The translations under genes and the position numbers were made by a program. The notes under the pieces were generated by a model, which was given only the letters and a program-made list of their open reading frames with translations, made no database searches and was not told where the DNA came from. Positions 36,449 to 50,167 of a stretch of DNA of 64,000 bases are shown piece by piece (position 1 is the first letter of the stretch; each line of letters begins with the position of its first letter). The stretch covers positions 28,676,040 through 28,740,039 of the forward strand of contig OY829546.1 in the NCBI GenBank assembly GCA_963691705.1, read 5' to 3'. The DNA is from Viola odorata (lineage: Eukaryota > Streptophyta > Magnoliopsida > Malpighiales > Violaceae).

Positions 36449-39400
36449 TTTAGTAAACCAAGCACAACTTTTGATTCCGATGTCCGAATTGCTTGATTCT
36501 TCTTGATTTAGATTCCTAACAGACAGGGCTTTCCAAGGAACTAAGATTCACTGAAATTGGACTCCAATAGGTATGTATTGAAATATGATTTCGAGACTAA
36601 CACTTTTGTGGACTGTTTTTGTGACTCTTTTGTGACTCTTCTCGTGACTTAAATAAAAGACTCAAAATAGAAAAGTAATGACACTTTGGTGGACTGATTT
36701 TGTGACTCTAATTGACACAACGACAAAAGTAAAGGATAGTTACCAAACTTGAATGCCTTGAGCTCCGCTACTAACTGATAAGGCTCCAGTCGCCTAGAGA
36801 CTTAGTAATGAAATTGTGATCTAGTTCAAAGCTTGGATTTCGAATGCGGAAACATAACTCAAAGAAAACCGTGAAACTCCAACACTGAGAGCTCTTGGCA
36901 CTTCACGTCGAATCCCTTGAGGTTCTTGTGTCAAACCGATGAATCTCCAAGACTGGGTGCTCTTGGCAATTCAAAGACGAATGACTCAATAGATAGCAAC
37001 ATCGGGCTTTACTTGTGGCTACTCTCAGCTTGCGATACTAGGAATAGAACAAGGTTCCATAGGAACGGTTTATGAGGACGCACCTCTCAAACACAAAGTC
37101 TCGTTCTTTTTCCAAAAATATCATAGATTATTTTATTCATACGGCAAGGCCTTTAAATAGGCTAGGAAAATTACAAACTTAGAAATAAATAATTCCTAAA
37201 CAGATAATTCCTAAATAGATAATTCCTAAATAAATAATTCCAAAATAAATAATCCCTAAATAAGCCAAAACTCTATATAGTAATTAAAAATACATAAAAT
37301 AGGAAATATTAATCCATACCCTCCTTTGCCAAACCCTAGTCGTCGCCAAACCCTAGCCGACTTGGGCTTTCTGGTGCGCCTATGCGTGCGCGCTGCTTGG
37401 CCCACGCGGCTTGCGATACGAGGATCGTATGATCCCCTCCCTCTTATCAAAGGTTCGCCCTCGAATGTCATTCTGCATAGGGGTTGTATCGCAATCCCTC
37501 TTAGCATCAAGCCTTGCTACTGCCATCTTTATTCACCTAAATCAAACTTAACACAAGAAAGTGGAAATCTATTTTCGGCGAACACAGTTTAGTAAACCAA
37601 GCACAACTTTTGATTCCGATGTCCGAATTGCTTGATTCTTCTTGATTTAGATTCCTAACAGATAGGGCTTTCCAAGGAACTAAGATTCACTGAAATTGGA
37701 CTCCAATAGGTATGTATTGAAATATGATTTCGAGACTAACACTTTTGTGGACTGTTTTTGTGACTCTTTTGTGACTCTTCTCGTGACTTAAATAAAAGAC
37801 TCAAAATAGAAAAGTAATGACACTTTGGTGGACTGATTTTGTGACTCTAATTGACACAACGACAAAAGTAAAGGATAGTTACCAAACTTGAATGCCTTGA
37901 GCTCCGCTACTAACTGATAAGGCTCCAGTTGCCCAGAGACTTAGTAATGAAATTGTGATCTAGTTCAAAGCTTGGATTTCGAATGCGGAAACATAACTCA
38001 AAGAAAACCGTGAAACTCCAACACTGAGAGCTCTTGGCACTTCACGTCGAATCCCTTGAGGTTCTTGTGTCAAACCGATGAATCTCCAAGACTGGGTGCT
38101 CTTGGCAATTCAAAGACGAATGACTCAATAGATAGCAACATCGGGCTTTACTTGTGGCTACTCTCAGCTTGCGATACTAGGAATAGAACAAGGTTCCATA
38201 GGAACGGTTTATGAGGACGCACCTCTCAAACACAAAGTCTCGTTCTTTTTCCAAAAATATCATAGATTATTTTATTCATACGGCAAGGCCTTTAAATAGG
38301 CTAGGAAAATTACAAACTTAGAAATAAATAATTCCTAAACAGATAATTCCTAAATAGATAATTCCTAAATAAATAATTCCAAAATAAATAATCCCTAAAT
38401 AAGCCAAAACTCTATATAGTAGTTAAAAATACATAAAATAGGAAATATTAATCCATACCCTCCTTTGCCAAACCCTAGTCGTCGCCAAACCCTAGCCGAC
38501 TTGGGCTTTCTGGTGCGCCTATGCGTGCGCGCTGCTTGGCCCACGCGGCTTGCGATACGAGGATCGTATGATCCCCTCCCTCTTATCAAAGGTTCGCCCT
38601 CGAATGTCATTCTGCATAGGGGTTGTATCGCAATCCCTCTTAGCATCAAGCCTTGCTTCTGCCATCTTTATTCACCTAAATCAAACTTAACACAAGAAAG
38701 TGGAAATCTATTTTCGGCGAACACAGTTTAGTAAACCAAGCACAACTTTTGATTCCGATGTCCGAATTGCTTGATTCTTCTTGATTTAGATTCCTAACAG
38801 ACAGGGCTTTCCAAGGAACTAAGATTCACTGAAATTGGACTCCAATAGGTATGTATTGAAATATGATTTCGAGACTAACACTTTTGTGGACTGTTTTTGT
38901 GACTCTTTTGTGACTCTTCTCGTGACTTAAATAAAAGACTCAAAATAGAAAAGTAATGACACTTTGGTGGACTGATTTTGTGACTCTAATTGACACAACG
39001 ACAAAAGTAAAGGATAGTTACCAAACTTGAATGCCTTGAGCTCCGCTACTAACTGATAAGGCTCCAGTCGCCTAGAGACTTAGTAATGAAATTGTGATCT
39101 AGTTCAAAGCTTGGATTTCGAATGCGGAAACATAACTCAAAGAAAACCGTGAAACTCCAACACTGAGAGCTCTTGGCACTTCACGTCGAATCCCTTGAGG
39201 TTCTTGTGTCAAACCGATGAATCTCCAAGACTGGGTGCTCTTGGCAATTCAAAGACGAATGACTCAATAGATAGCAACATCGGGCTTTACTTGTGGCTAC
39301 TCTCAGCTTGCGATACTAGGAATAGAACAAGGTTCCATAGGAACGGTTTATGAGGACGCACCTCTCAAACACAAAGTCTCGTTCTTTTTCCAAAAATATC

Positions 39401-42400
39401 ATAGATTATTTTATTCATACGGCAAGGCCTTTAAATAGGCTAGGAAAATTACAAACTTAGAAATAAATAATTCCTAAACAGATAATTCCTAAATAGATAA
39501 TTCCTAAATAAATAATTCCAAAATAAATAATCCCTAAATAAGCCAAAACTCTATATAGTAATTAAAAATACATAAAATAGGAAATATTAATCCATACCCT
39601 CCTTTGCCAAACCCTAGTCGTCGCCAAACCCTAGCCGACTTGGGCTTTCTGGTGCGCCTATGCGTGCGCGCTGCTTGGCCCACGCGGCTTGCGATACGAG
39701 GATCGTATGATCCCCTCCCTCTTATCAAAGGTTCGCCCTCGAATGTCATTCTGCATAGGGGTTGTATCGCAATCCCTCTTAGCATCAAGCCTTGCTACTG
39801 CCATCTTTATTCACCTAAATCAAACTTAACACAAGAAAGTGGAAATCTATTTTCGGCGAACACAGTTTAGTAAACCAAGCACAACTTTTGATTCCGATGT
39901 CCGAATTGCTTGATTCTTCTTGATTTAGATTCCTAACAGATAGGGCTTTCCAAGGAACTAAGATTCACTGAAATTGGACTCCAATAGGTATGTATTGAAA
40001 TATGATTTCGAGACTAACACTTTTGTGGACTGTTTTTGTGACTCTTTTGTGACTCTTCTCGTGACTTAAATAAAAGACTCAAAATAGAAAAGTAATGACA
40101 CTTTGGTGGACTGATTTTGTGACTCTAATTGACACAACGACAAAAGTAAAGGATAGTTACCAAACTTGAATGCCTTGAGCTCCGCTACTAACTGATAAGG
40201 CTCCAGTTGCCCAGAGACTTAGTAATGAAATTGTGATCTAGTTCAAAGCTTGGATTTCGAATGCGGAAACATAACTCAAAGAAAACCGTGAAACTCCAAC
40301 ACTGAGAGCTCTTGGCACTTCACGTCGAATCCCTTGAGGTTCTTGTGTCAAACCGATGAATCTCCAAGACTGGGTGCTCTTGGCAATTCAAAGACGAATG
40401 ACTCAATAGATAGCAACATCGGGCTTTACTTGTGGCTACTCTCAGCTTGCGATACTAGGAATAGAACAAGGTTCCATAGGAACGGTTTATGAGGACGCAC
40501 CTCTCAAACACAAAGTCTCGTTCTTTTTCCAAAAATATCATAGATTATTTTATTCATACGGCAAGGCCTTTAAATAGGCTAGGAAAATTACAAACTTAGA
40601 AATAAATAATTCCTAAACAGATAATTCCTAAATAGATAATTCCTAAATAAATAATTCCAAAATAAATAATCCCTAAATAAGCCAAAACTCTATATAGTAG
40701 TTAAAAATACATAAAATAGGAAATATTAATCCATACCCTCCTTTGCCAAACCCTAGTCGTCGCCAAACCCTAGCCGACTTGGGCTTTCTGGTGCGCCTAT
40801 GCGTGCGCGCTGCTTGGCCCACGCGGCTTGCGATACGAGGATCGTATGATCCCCTCCCTCTTATCAAAGGTTCGCCCTCGAATGTCATTCTGCATAGGGG
40901 TTGTATCGCAATCCCTCTTAGCATCAAGCCTTGCTTCTGCCATCTTTATTCACCTAAATCAAACTTAACACAAGAAAGTGGAAATCTATTTTCGGCGAAC
41001 ACAGTTTAGTAAACCAAGCACAACTTTTGATTCCGATGTCCGAATTGCTTGATTCTTCTTGATTTAGATTCCTAACAGACAGGGCTTTCCAAGGAACTAA
41101 GATTCACTAAAATTGGACTCCAATAGGTATGTATTGAAATATGATTTCGAGACTAACACTTTTGTGGACTGTTTTTGTGACTCTTTTGTGACTCTTCTCG
41201 TGACTTAAATAAAAGACTCAAAATAGAAAAGTAATGACACTTTGGTGGACTGATTTTGTGACTCTAATTGACACAACGACAAAAGTAAAGGATAGTTACC
41301 AAACTTGAATGCCTTGAGCTCCGCTACTAACTGATAAGGCTCCAATTGCCCAGAGACTTAGTAATGAAATTGTGATCTAGTTCAAAGCTTGGATTTCGAA
41401 TGCGGAAACATAACTCAAAGAAAACCGTGAAACTCCAACACTGAGAGCTCTTGGCACTTCACGTCGAATCCCTTGAGGTTCTTGTGTCAAACCGATGAAT
41501 CTCCAAGACTGGGTGCTCTTGGCAATTCAAAGACGAATGACTCAATAGATAGCAACATCGGGCTTTACTTGTGGCTACTCTCAGCTTGCGATACTAGGAA
41601 TAGAACAAGGTTCCATAGGAACGGTTTATGAGGACGCACCTCTCAAACACAAAGTCTCGTTCTTTTTCCAAAAATATCATAGATTATTTTATTCATACGG
41701 CAAGGCCTTTAAATAGGCTAGGAAAATTACAAACTTAGAAATAAATAATTCCTAAACAGATAATTCCTAAATAGATAATTCCTAAATAAATAATTCCAAA
41801 ATAAATAATCCCTAAATAAGCCAAAACACTATATAGTAGTTAAAAATACATAAAATAGGAAATATTAATCCATACCCTCCTTTGCCAAACCCTAGTCGTC
41901 GCCAAACCCTAGCCGACTTGGGCTTTCTGGTGCGCCTATGCGTGCGCGCTGCTTGGCCCACGCGGCTTGCGATACGAGGATCGTATGATCCCCTCCCTCT
42001 TATCAAAGGTTCGCCCTCGAATGTCATTCTGCATAGGGGTTGTATCGCAATCCCTCTTAGCATCAAGCCTTGCTTCTGCCATCTTTATTCACCTAAATCA
42101 AACTTAACACAAGAAAGTGGAAATCTATTTTCGGCGAACACAGTTTAGTAAACCAAGCACAACTTTTGATTCCGATGTCCGAATTGCTTGATTCTTCTTG
42201 ATTTAGATTCCTAACAGACAGGGCTTTCCAAGGAACTAAGATTCACTGAAATTGGACTCCAATAGGTATGTATTGAAATATGATTTCGAGACTAACACTT
42301 TTGTGGACTGTTTTTGTGACTCTTTTGTGACTCTTCTCGTGACTTAAATAAAAGACTCAAAATAGAAAAGTAATGACACTTTGGTGGACTGATTTTGTGA

Positions 42401-45400
42401 CTCTAATTGACACAACGACAAAAGTAAAGGATAGTTACCAAACTTGAATGCCTTGAGCTCCGCTACTAACTGATAAGGCTCCAGTCGCCTAGAGACTTAG
42501 TAATGAAATTGTGATCTAGTTCAAAGCTTGGATTTCGAATGCGGAAACATAACTCAAAGAAAACCGTGAAACTCCAACACTGAGAGCTCTTGGCACTTCA
42601 CGTCGAATCCCTTGAGGTTCTTGTGTCAAACCGATGAATCTCCAAGACTGGGTGCTCTTGGCAATTCAAAGACGAATGACTCAATAGATAGCAACATCGG
42701 GCTTTACTTGTGGCTACTCTCAGCTTGCGATACTAGGAATAGAACAAGGTTCCATAGGAACGGTTTATGAGGACGCACCTCTCAAACACAAAGTCTCGTT
42801 CTTTTTCCAAAAATATCATAGATTATTTTATTCATACGGCAAGGCCTTTAAATAGGCTAGGAAAATTACAAACTTAGAAATAAATAATTCCTAAACAGAT
42901 AATTCCTAAATAGATAATTCCTAAATAAATAATTCCAAAATAAATAATCCCTAAATAAGCCAAAACTCTATATAGTAATTAAAAATACATAAAATAGGAA
43001 ATATTAATCCATACCCTCCTTTGCCAAACCCTAGTCGTCGCCAAACCCTAGCCGACTTGGGCTTTCTGGTGCGCCTATGCGTGCGCGCTGCTTGGCCCAC
43101 GCGGCTTGCGATACGAGGATCGTATGATCCCCTCCCTCTTATCAAAGGTTCGCCCTCGAATGTCATTCTGCATAGGGGTTGTATCGCAATCCCTCTTAGC
43201 ATCAAGCCTTGCTACTGCCATCTTTATTCACCTAAATCATACTTAACACAAGAAAGTGGAAATCTATTTTCGGCGAACACAGTTTAGTAAACCAAGCACA
43301 ACTTTTGATTCCGATGTCCGAATTGCTTGATTCTTCTTGATTTAGATTCCTAACAGATAGGGCTTTCCAAGGAACTAAGATTCACTGAAATTGGACTCCA
43401 ATAGGTATGTATTGAAATATGATTTCGAGACTAACACTTTTGTGGACTGTTTTTGTGACTCTTTTGTGACTCTTCTCGTGACTTAAATAAAAGACTCAAA
43501 ATAGAAAAGTAATGACACTTTGGTGGACTGATTTTGTGACTCTAATTGACACAACGACAAAAGTAAAGGATAGTTACCAAACTTGAATGCCTTGAGCTCC
43601 GCTACTAACTGATAAGGCTCCAGTTGCCCAGAGACTTAGTAATGAAATTGTGATCTAGTTCAAAGCTTGGATTTCGAATGCGGAAACATAACTCAAAGAA
43701 AACCGTGAAACTCCAACACTGAGAGCTCTTGGCACTTCACGTCGAATCCCTTGAGGTTCTTGTGTCAAACCGATGAATCTCCAAGACTGGGTGCTCTTGG
43801 CAATTCAAAGACGAATGACTCAATAGATAGCAACATCGGGCTTTACTTGTGGCTACTCTCAGCTTGCGATACTAGGAATAGAACAAGGTTCCATAGGAAC
43901 GGTTTATGAGGACGCACCTCTCAAACACAAAGTCTCGTTCTTTTTCCAAAAATATCATAGATTATTTTATTCATACGGCAAGGCCTTTAAATAGGCTAGG
44001 AAAATTACAAACTTAGAAATAAATAATTCCTAAACAGATAATTCCTAAATAGATAATTCCTAAATAAATAATTCCAAAATAAATAATCCCTAAATAAGCC
44101 AAAACTCTATATAGTAGTTAAAAATACATAAAATAGGAAATATTAATCCATACCCTCCTTTGCAAAACCCTAGTCGTCGCCAAACCCTAGCCGACTTGGG
44201 CTTTCTGGTGCGCCTATGCGTGCGCGCTGCTTGGCCCACGCGGCTTGCGATACGAGGATCGTATGATCCCCTCCCTCTTATCAAAGGTTCGCCCTCGAAT
44301 GTCATTCTGCATAGGGGTTGTATCGCAATCCCTCTTAGCATCAAGCCTTGCTTCTGCCATCTTTATTCACCTAAATCAAACTTAACACAAGAAAGTGGAA
44401 ATCTATTTTCGGCGAACACAGTTTAGTAAACCAAGCACAACTTTTGATTCCGATGTCCGAATTGCTTGATTCTTCTTGATTTAGATTCCTAACAGACAGG
44501 GCTTTCCAAGGAACTAAGATTCACTAAAATTGGACTCCAATAGGTATGTATTGAAATATGATTTCGAGACTAACACTTTTGTGGACTGTTTTTGTGACTC
44601 TTTTGTGACTCTTCTCGTGACTTAAATAAATGACTCAAAATAGAAAAGTAATGACACTTTGGTGGACTGATTTTGTGACTCTAATTGACACAACGACAAA
44701 AGTAAAGGATAGTTACCAAACTTGAATGCCTTGAGCTCCGCTACTAACTGATAAGGCTCCAATTGCCCAGAGACTTAGTAATGAAATTGTGATCTAGTTC
44801 AAAGCTTGGATTTCGAATGCGGAAACATAACTCAAAGAAAACCGTGAAACTCCAACACTGAGAGCTCTTGGCACTTCACGTCGAATCCCTTGAGGTTCTT
44901 GTGTCAAACCGATGAATCTCCAAGACTGGGTGCTCTTGGCAATTCAAAGACGAATGACTCAATAGATAGCAACATCGGGCTTTACTTGTGGCTACTCTCA
45001 GCTTGCGATACTAGGAATAGAACAAGGTTCCATAGGAACGGTTTATGAGGACGCACCTCTCAAACACAAAGTCTCGTTCTTTTTCCAAAAATATCATAGA
45101 TTATTTTATTCATACGGCAAGGCCTTTAAATAGGCTAGGAAAATTACAAACTTAGAAATAAATAATTCCTAAACAGATAATTCCTAAATAGATAATTCCT
45201 AAATAAATAATTCCAAAATAAATAATCCCTAAATAAGCCAAAACTCTATATAGTAGTTAAAAATACATAAAATAGGAAATATTAATCCATACCCTCCTTT
45301 GCCAAACCCTAGTCGTCGCCAAACCCTAGCCGACTTGGGCTTTCTGGTGCGCCTATGCGTGCGCGCTGCTTGGCCCACGCGGCTTGCGATACGAGGATCG

Positions 45401-45560
45401 TATGATCCCCTCCCTCTTATCAAAGGTTCGCCCTCGAATGTCATTCTGCATAGGGGTTGTATCGCAATCCCTCTTAGCATCAAGCCTTGCTTCTGCCATC
45501 TTTATTCACCTAAATCAAACTTAACACAAGAAAGTGGAAATCTATTTTCGGCGAACACAG
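36449..45560. repeat. Dimer plus two copies of a second trimer (units 33-34, 35-37, 38-40)
   Basis: Units 33, 35 and 38 carry TTGCTACTGCC. Units 34, 36 and 39 carry CCAGTTGCCCAG and TAGTAGTTAA. Units 37 and 40 carry CACTAAAATTGG and CCAATTGCCCAG. Positions 38727-42143 and 42144-45560 are thus two copies of one 3,417-bp trimer preceded by its first two members. This trimer uses markers different from those in the block at the left end of the window. Confidence 0.83.
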
Positions 45561-46714
45561 TTTAGTAAACCAAGCAGAACTTTTGATTCCGATGTCCGAA
45601 TTGCTTGATTCTTCTTGATTTAGATTTCTAACAGATAGGGCTTTCCAAGGAACTAAGATTCACTAAAATTGGACTCCAATAGGTATGTATTGAAATATGA
45701 TTTCGAGACTAACACTTTTGTGGACTGTTTTTGTGACTCTTTTGTGACTCTTCTCGTGACTTAAATAAAAGACTCAAAATAGAAAAGTAATGACACTTTG
45801 GTGGACTGATTTTGTGACTCTAATTGACACAACGAAAAAAGTAAAGGATAGTTACCAAACTTGAACGCCTTGAGCTCCGCTACTAACTGATAAGGCTCCA
45901 GTCGCCTAGAGACTTAGCAATGAAATTGTGATCTAGTTCAAAGCTTGGATTTCGAATGCGGAAACATAACTCAAAGAAAACCGTGAAACTCCAACACTGA
46001 GAGCTTTTGGCACTTCACGTCGAATCCCTTGAGGTTCTTGTGTCAAACCGATGAATCTCCAAGACTGGGTGCTCTTGGCAATTCAAAGACGAATGACTCA
46101 ATAGATAGCAACATCGGGCTTTACTTGTGGCTACTCTCAGCTTGCGATACTAGGAATAGAACAAGGTTCCAAAGGAACGGTTTATGAGGACGCACCTCTC
46201 AAAGACAAAGTCTCGTTCTTTTTCCAAAAATATCATAGATTATTTTATTCATACGGCAAGGCCTTTAAATAGGCTAGGAAAATTACAAACTTAGAAATAA
46301 ATAATTCCTAAACAGATAATTCCTAAATAGATAATTCCTAAATAAATAATTCCAAAATAAATAATCCCTAAATAAATAATCCCTAAATAAGCCAAAACTC
46401 TATATAGTAATTAAAAATACATAAAATAGGAAATATTAATCCATACCCTCCTTTGCCAAACCCTAGTCGTCGCCAAACCCTAGCCGACTTGGGCTTTCTG
46501 GTGCGCCTATGCGTGCGCGCTGCTTGGCCCACGCGGCTTGCGATACGAGGATCGTATGATCCCCTCCCTCTTATCAAAGGTTCGCCCTCGAATGTCATTC
46601 TGCATAGGGGTTGTATCGCAATCCCTCTTAGCATCAAGCCTTGCTTCTGCCATCTTTATTCACCTAAATCAAACTTAACACAAGAAAGTGGAAATCTATT
46701 TTCGGCGAACACAG
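45561..46714. repeat. Unit 41, 1,154 bp, first of the flank type
   Basis: It carries a set of changes absent to its left: CAAGCAGAAC, AACGAAAAAAG, TTGAACGCC, TTAGCAATG, GAGCTTTTGG, TTCCAAAGG and CAAAGACAAAG, plus the sixth minisatellite unit. It still shares CACTAAAATTGG with unit 40. It marks the change from homogeneous core to variable flank. Confidence 0.88.
46301..46390. repeat. Expanded 15-bp minisatellite, six units (unit 41)
   Basis: This is the first six-unit version when reading from the left: the last unit, ATAATCCCTAAATAA, is doubled. It makes unit 41 1,154 bp long. The same extra unit is present in units 43, 44, 45, 48, 50, 51, 52, 53 and 55 and absent from 42, 46, 47, 49, 54 and 56. 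Confidence 0.92.
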
Positions 46715-47853
46715 TTTAGTAAACCAAGCACAACTTTTGATTCCGATGTCCGAATTGCTTGATTCTTCTTGATTTAGATTCCTAACAGACAGGGCTTTCC
46801 AAGGAACTAAGATTCACTGAAATTGGACTCCAATAGGTATGTATTGAAATATGATTTCGAGACTAACACTTTTGTGGACTGTTTTTGTGACTCTTTTGTG
46901 ACTCTTCTCGTGACTTAAATAAAAGACTCAAAATAGAAAAGTAATGACACTTTGGTGGACTGATTTTGTGACTCTAATTGACACAACGACAAAAGTAAAG
47001 GATAGTTACCAAACTTGAATGCCTTGAGCTCCGCTACTAACTGATAAGGCTCCAGTCGCCCAGAGACTTAGTAATGAAATTGTGATCTAGTTCAAAGCTT
47101 GGATTTCGAATGCGGAAACATAACTCAAAGAAAACCGTGAAACTCCAACACTGAGAGCTCTTGGCACTTCACGTCGAATCCCTTGAGGTTCTTGTGTCAA
47201 ACCGATGAATCTCCAAGACTGGGTGCTCTTGGCAATTCAAAGACGAATGACTCAATAGATAGCAACATCGGGCTTTACTTGTGGCTACTCTCAGCTTGCG
47301 ATACTAGGAATAGAACAAGGTTCCATAGGAACGGTTTATGAGGACGCACCTCTCAAACACAAAGTCTCGTTCTTTTTCCAAAAATATCATAGATTATTTT
47401 ATTCATACGGCAAGGCCTTTAAATAGGCTAGGAAAATTACAAACTTAGAAATAAATAATTCCTAAACAGATAATTCCTAAATAGATAATTCCTAAATAAA
47501 TAATTCCAAAATAAATAATCCCTAAATAAGCCAAAACTCTATATAGTAATTAAAAATGCATAAAATAGGAAATATTAATCCATACCCTCCTTTGCCAAAC
47601 CCTAGTCGTCGCCAAACCCTAGCCGACTTGGGCTTTCTGGTGCGCCTATGCGTGCGCGCTGCTTGGCCCACGCGGCTTGCGATACGAGGATCGTATGATC
47701 CCCTCCCTCTTATCAAAGGTTCGCCCTCGAATCTCATTCTGCATAGGGGTTGTATCGCAATCCCTCTTAGCATCAAGCCTTGCTTCTGCCATCTTTATTC
47801 ACCTAAATCAAACTTAACACAAGAAAGTGGAAATCTATTTTCGGCGAACACAG
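46715..47853. repeat. Unit 42, core-type unit inside the flank
   Basis: This unit is 1,139 bp with core markers (ACAGACAGGG, GCCCAGAG, CCATAGG, AAACACAAAG), although units on both sides are flank type. Its right end already has the flank marker CGAATCTCATTC, so it appears to be a mosaic. A private A to G change near 47557 creates an ATG and a spurious 100-codon frame to 47858. Confidence 0.82.
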
Positions 47854-50167
47854 TTTAGTAAACCAAGCACAACTTTTGATTCCGATGTCCGAATTGCTTG
47901 ATTCTTCTTGATTTAGATTCCTAACAGACAGGGCTTTCCAAGGAACTAAGATTCACTGAAATTGGACTCCAATAGGTATGTATTGAAATATGATTTCGAG
48001 ACTAACACTTTTGTGGACTATTTTTGTGACTCTTTTGTGACTCTTCTCGTGACTTAAATAAAAGACTCAAAATAGAAAAGTAATGACACTTTGGTGGACT
48101 GATTTTGTGACTCTAATTGACACAACGAAAAAAGTAACGGATAGTTACCAAACTTGAACGCCTTGAGCTCCGCTACTAACTGATAAGGCTCCAGTCGCCT
48201 AGAGACTTAGCAATGAAATTGTGATCTAGTTCAAAGCTTGGATTTCGAATGCGGAAACATAACTCAAAGAAAACCGTGAAACTCCAACACTGAGAGCTTT
48301 TGGCACTTCACGTCGAATTCCTTGAGGTTCTTGTGTCAAACCGATGAATCTCCAAGACTGGGTGCTCTTGGCAATTCAAAGACGAATGACTTAATAGATA
48401 GCAACATCGGGCTTTACTTGTGGCTACTCTCAGCTTGCGATACTAGGAATAGAACAAGGTTCCAAAGGAACGGTTTATGAGGACGCACCTCTCAAAGACA
48501 AAGTCTCGTTCTTTTTCCAAAAAAAATATCATAGATTATTTTATTCATACGGCAAGGCCTTTAAATAGGCTAGGAAAAATACAAACTTAGAAATAAATAA
48601 TTCCTAAACAGATAATTCCTAAATAGATAATTCCTAAATAAATAATTCCAAAATAAATAATCCCTAAATAAATAATCCCTAAATAAGCCAAAACTCTATA
48701 TAGTAATTAAAAATACATAAAATAGGAAATATTAATCCATACCCTCCTTTGCCAAACCCTAGTCGTCGCCAAACCCTAGCCGACTTGGGCTTTCTGGTGC
48801 GCCTATGCGTGCGCGCTGCTTGGCCCACGCGGCTTGCGATACGAGGATCGTATGATCCCCTCCCTCTTATCAAAGGTTCGCCCTCGAATCTCATTCTGCA
48901 TAGGGGTTGTATCGCAATCCCTCTTAGCATCAAGCCTTGCTTCTGCCATCTTTATTCACCTAAATCAAACTTAACACAAGAAAGTGGAAATCTATTTTCG
49001 GCGAACACAGTTTAGTAAACCAAGCACAACTTTTGATTCCGATGTCCGAATTGCTTGATTCTTCTTGATTTAGATTCCTAACAGACAGGGCTTTCCAAGG
49101 AACTAAGATTCACTGAAATTGGACTCCAATAGGTATGTATTGAAATATGATTTCGAGACTAACACTTTTGTGGACTATTTTTGTGACTCTTTTGTGACTC
49201 TTCTCGTGACTTAAATAAAAGACTCAAAATAGAAAAGTAATGACACTTTGGTGGACTGATTTTGTGACTCTAATTGACACAACGAAAAAAGTAACGGATA
49301 GTTACCAAACTTGAACGCCTTGAGCTCCGCTACTAACTGATAAGGCTCCAGTCGCCTAGAGACTTAGCAATGAAATTGTGATCTAGTTCAAAGCTTGGAT
49401 TTCGAATGCGGAAACATAACTCAAAGAAAACCGTGAAACTCCAACACTGAGAGCTTTTGGCACTTCACGTCGAATTCCTTGAGGTTCTTGTGTCAAACCG
49501 ATGAATCTCCAAGACTGGGTGCTCTTGGCAATTCAAAGACGAATGACTTAATAGATAGCAACATCGGGCTTTACTTGTGGCTACTCTCAGCTTGCGATAC
49601 TAGGAATAGAACAAGGTTCCAAAGGAACGGTTTATGAGGACGCACCTCTCAAAGACAAAGTCTCGTTCTTTTTCCAAAAAAAATATCATAGATTATTTTA
49701 TTCATACGGCAAGGCCTTTAAATAGGCTAGGAAAAATACAAACTTAGAAATAAATAATTCCTAAACAGATAATTCCTAAATAGATAATTCCTAAATAAAT
49801 AATTCCAAAATAAATAATCCCTAAATAAATAATCCCTAAATAAGCCAAAACTCTATATAGTAATTAAAAATACATAAAATAGGAAATATTAATCCATACC
49901 CTCCTTTGCCAAACCCTAGTCGTCGCCAAACCCTAGCCGACTTGGGCTTTCTGGTGCGCCTATGCGTGCGCGCTGCTTGGCCCACGCGGCTTGCGATACG
50001 AGGATCGTATGATCCCCTCCCTCTTATCAAAGGTTCGCCCTCGAATCTCATTCTGCATAGGGGTTGTATCGCAATCCCTCTTAGCATCAAGCCTTGCTTC
50101 TGCCATCTTTATTCACCTAAATCAAACTTAACACAAGAAAGTGGAAATCTATTTTCGGCGAACACAG
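47854..50167. repeat. Twin long monomers 43 and 44, 1,157 bp each
   Basis: The two adjacent units share several changes found nowhere else in the window: GGACTATTTTTG, GTAACGGATAG, CGAATTCCTTG, GACTTAATAG, GAAAAATACAAAC, and an A run of eight instead of five after CTTTTTCC. With the sixth minisatellite unit this gives 1,157 bp. I see no differences between them by eye, which points to a very recent one-unit duplication. Confidence 0.88.

Noticed and set aside
47556..47858. 100-codon plus-strand frame with a true ATG
   Set aside because: One private A to G change in unit 42 makes the ATG; the rest is the same frame present in all units.
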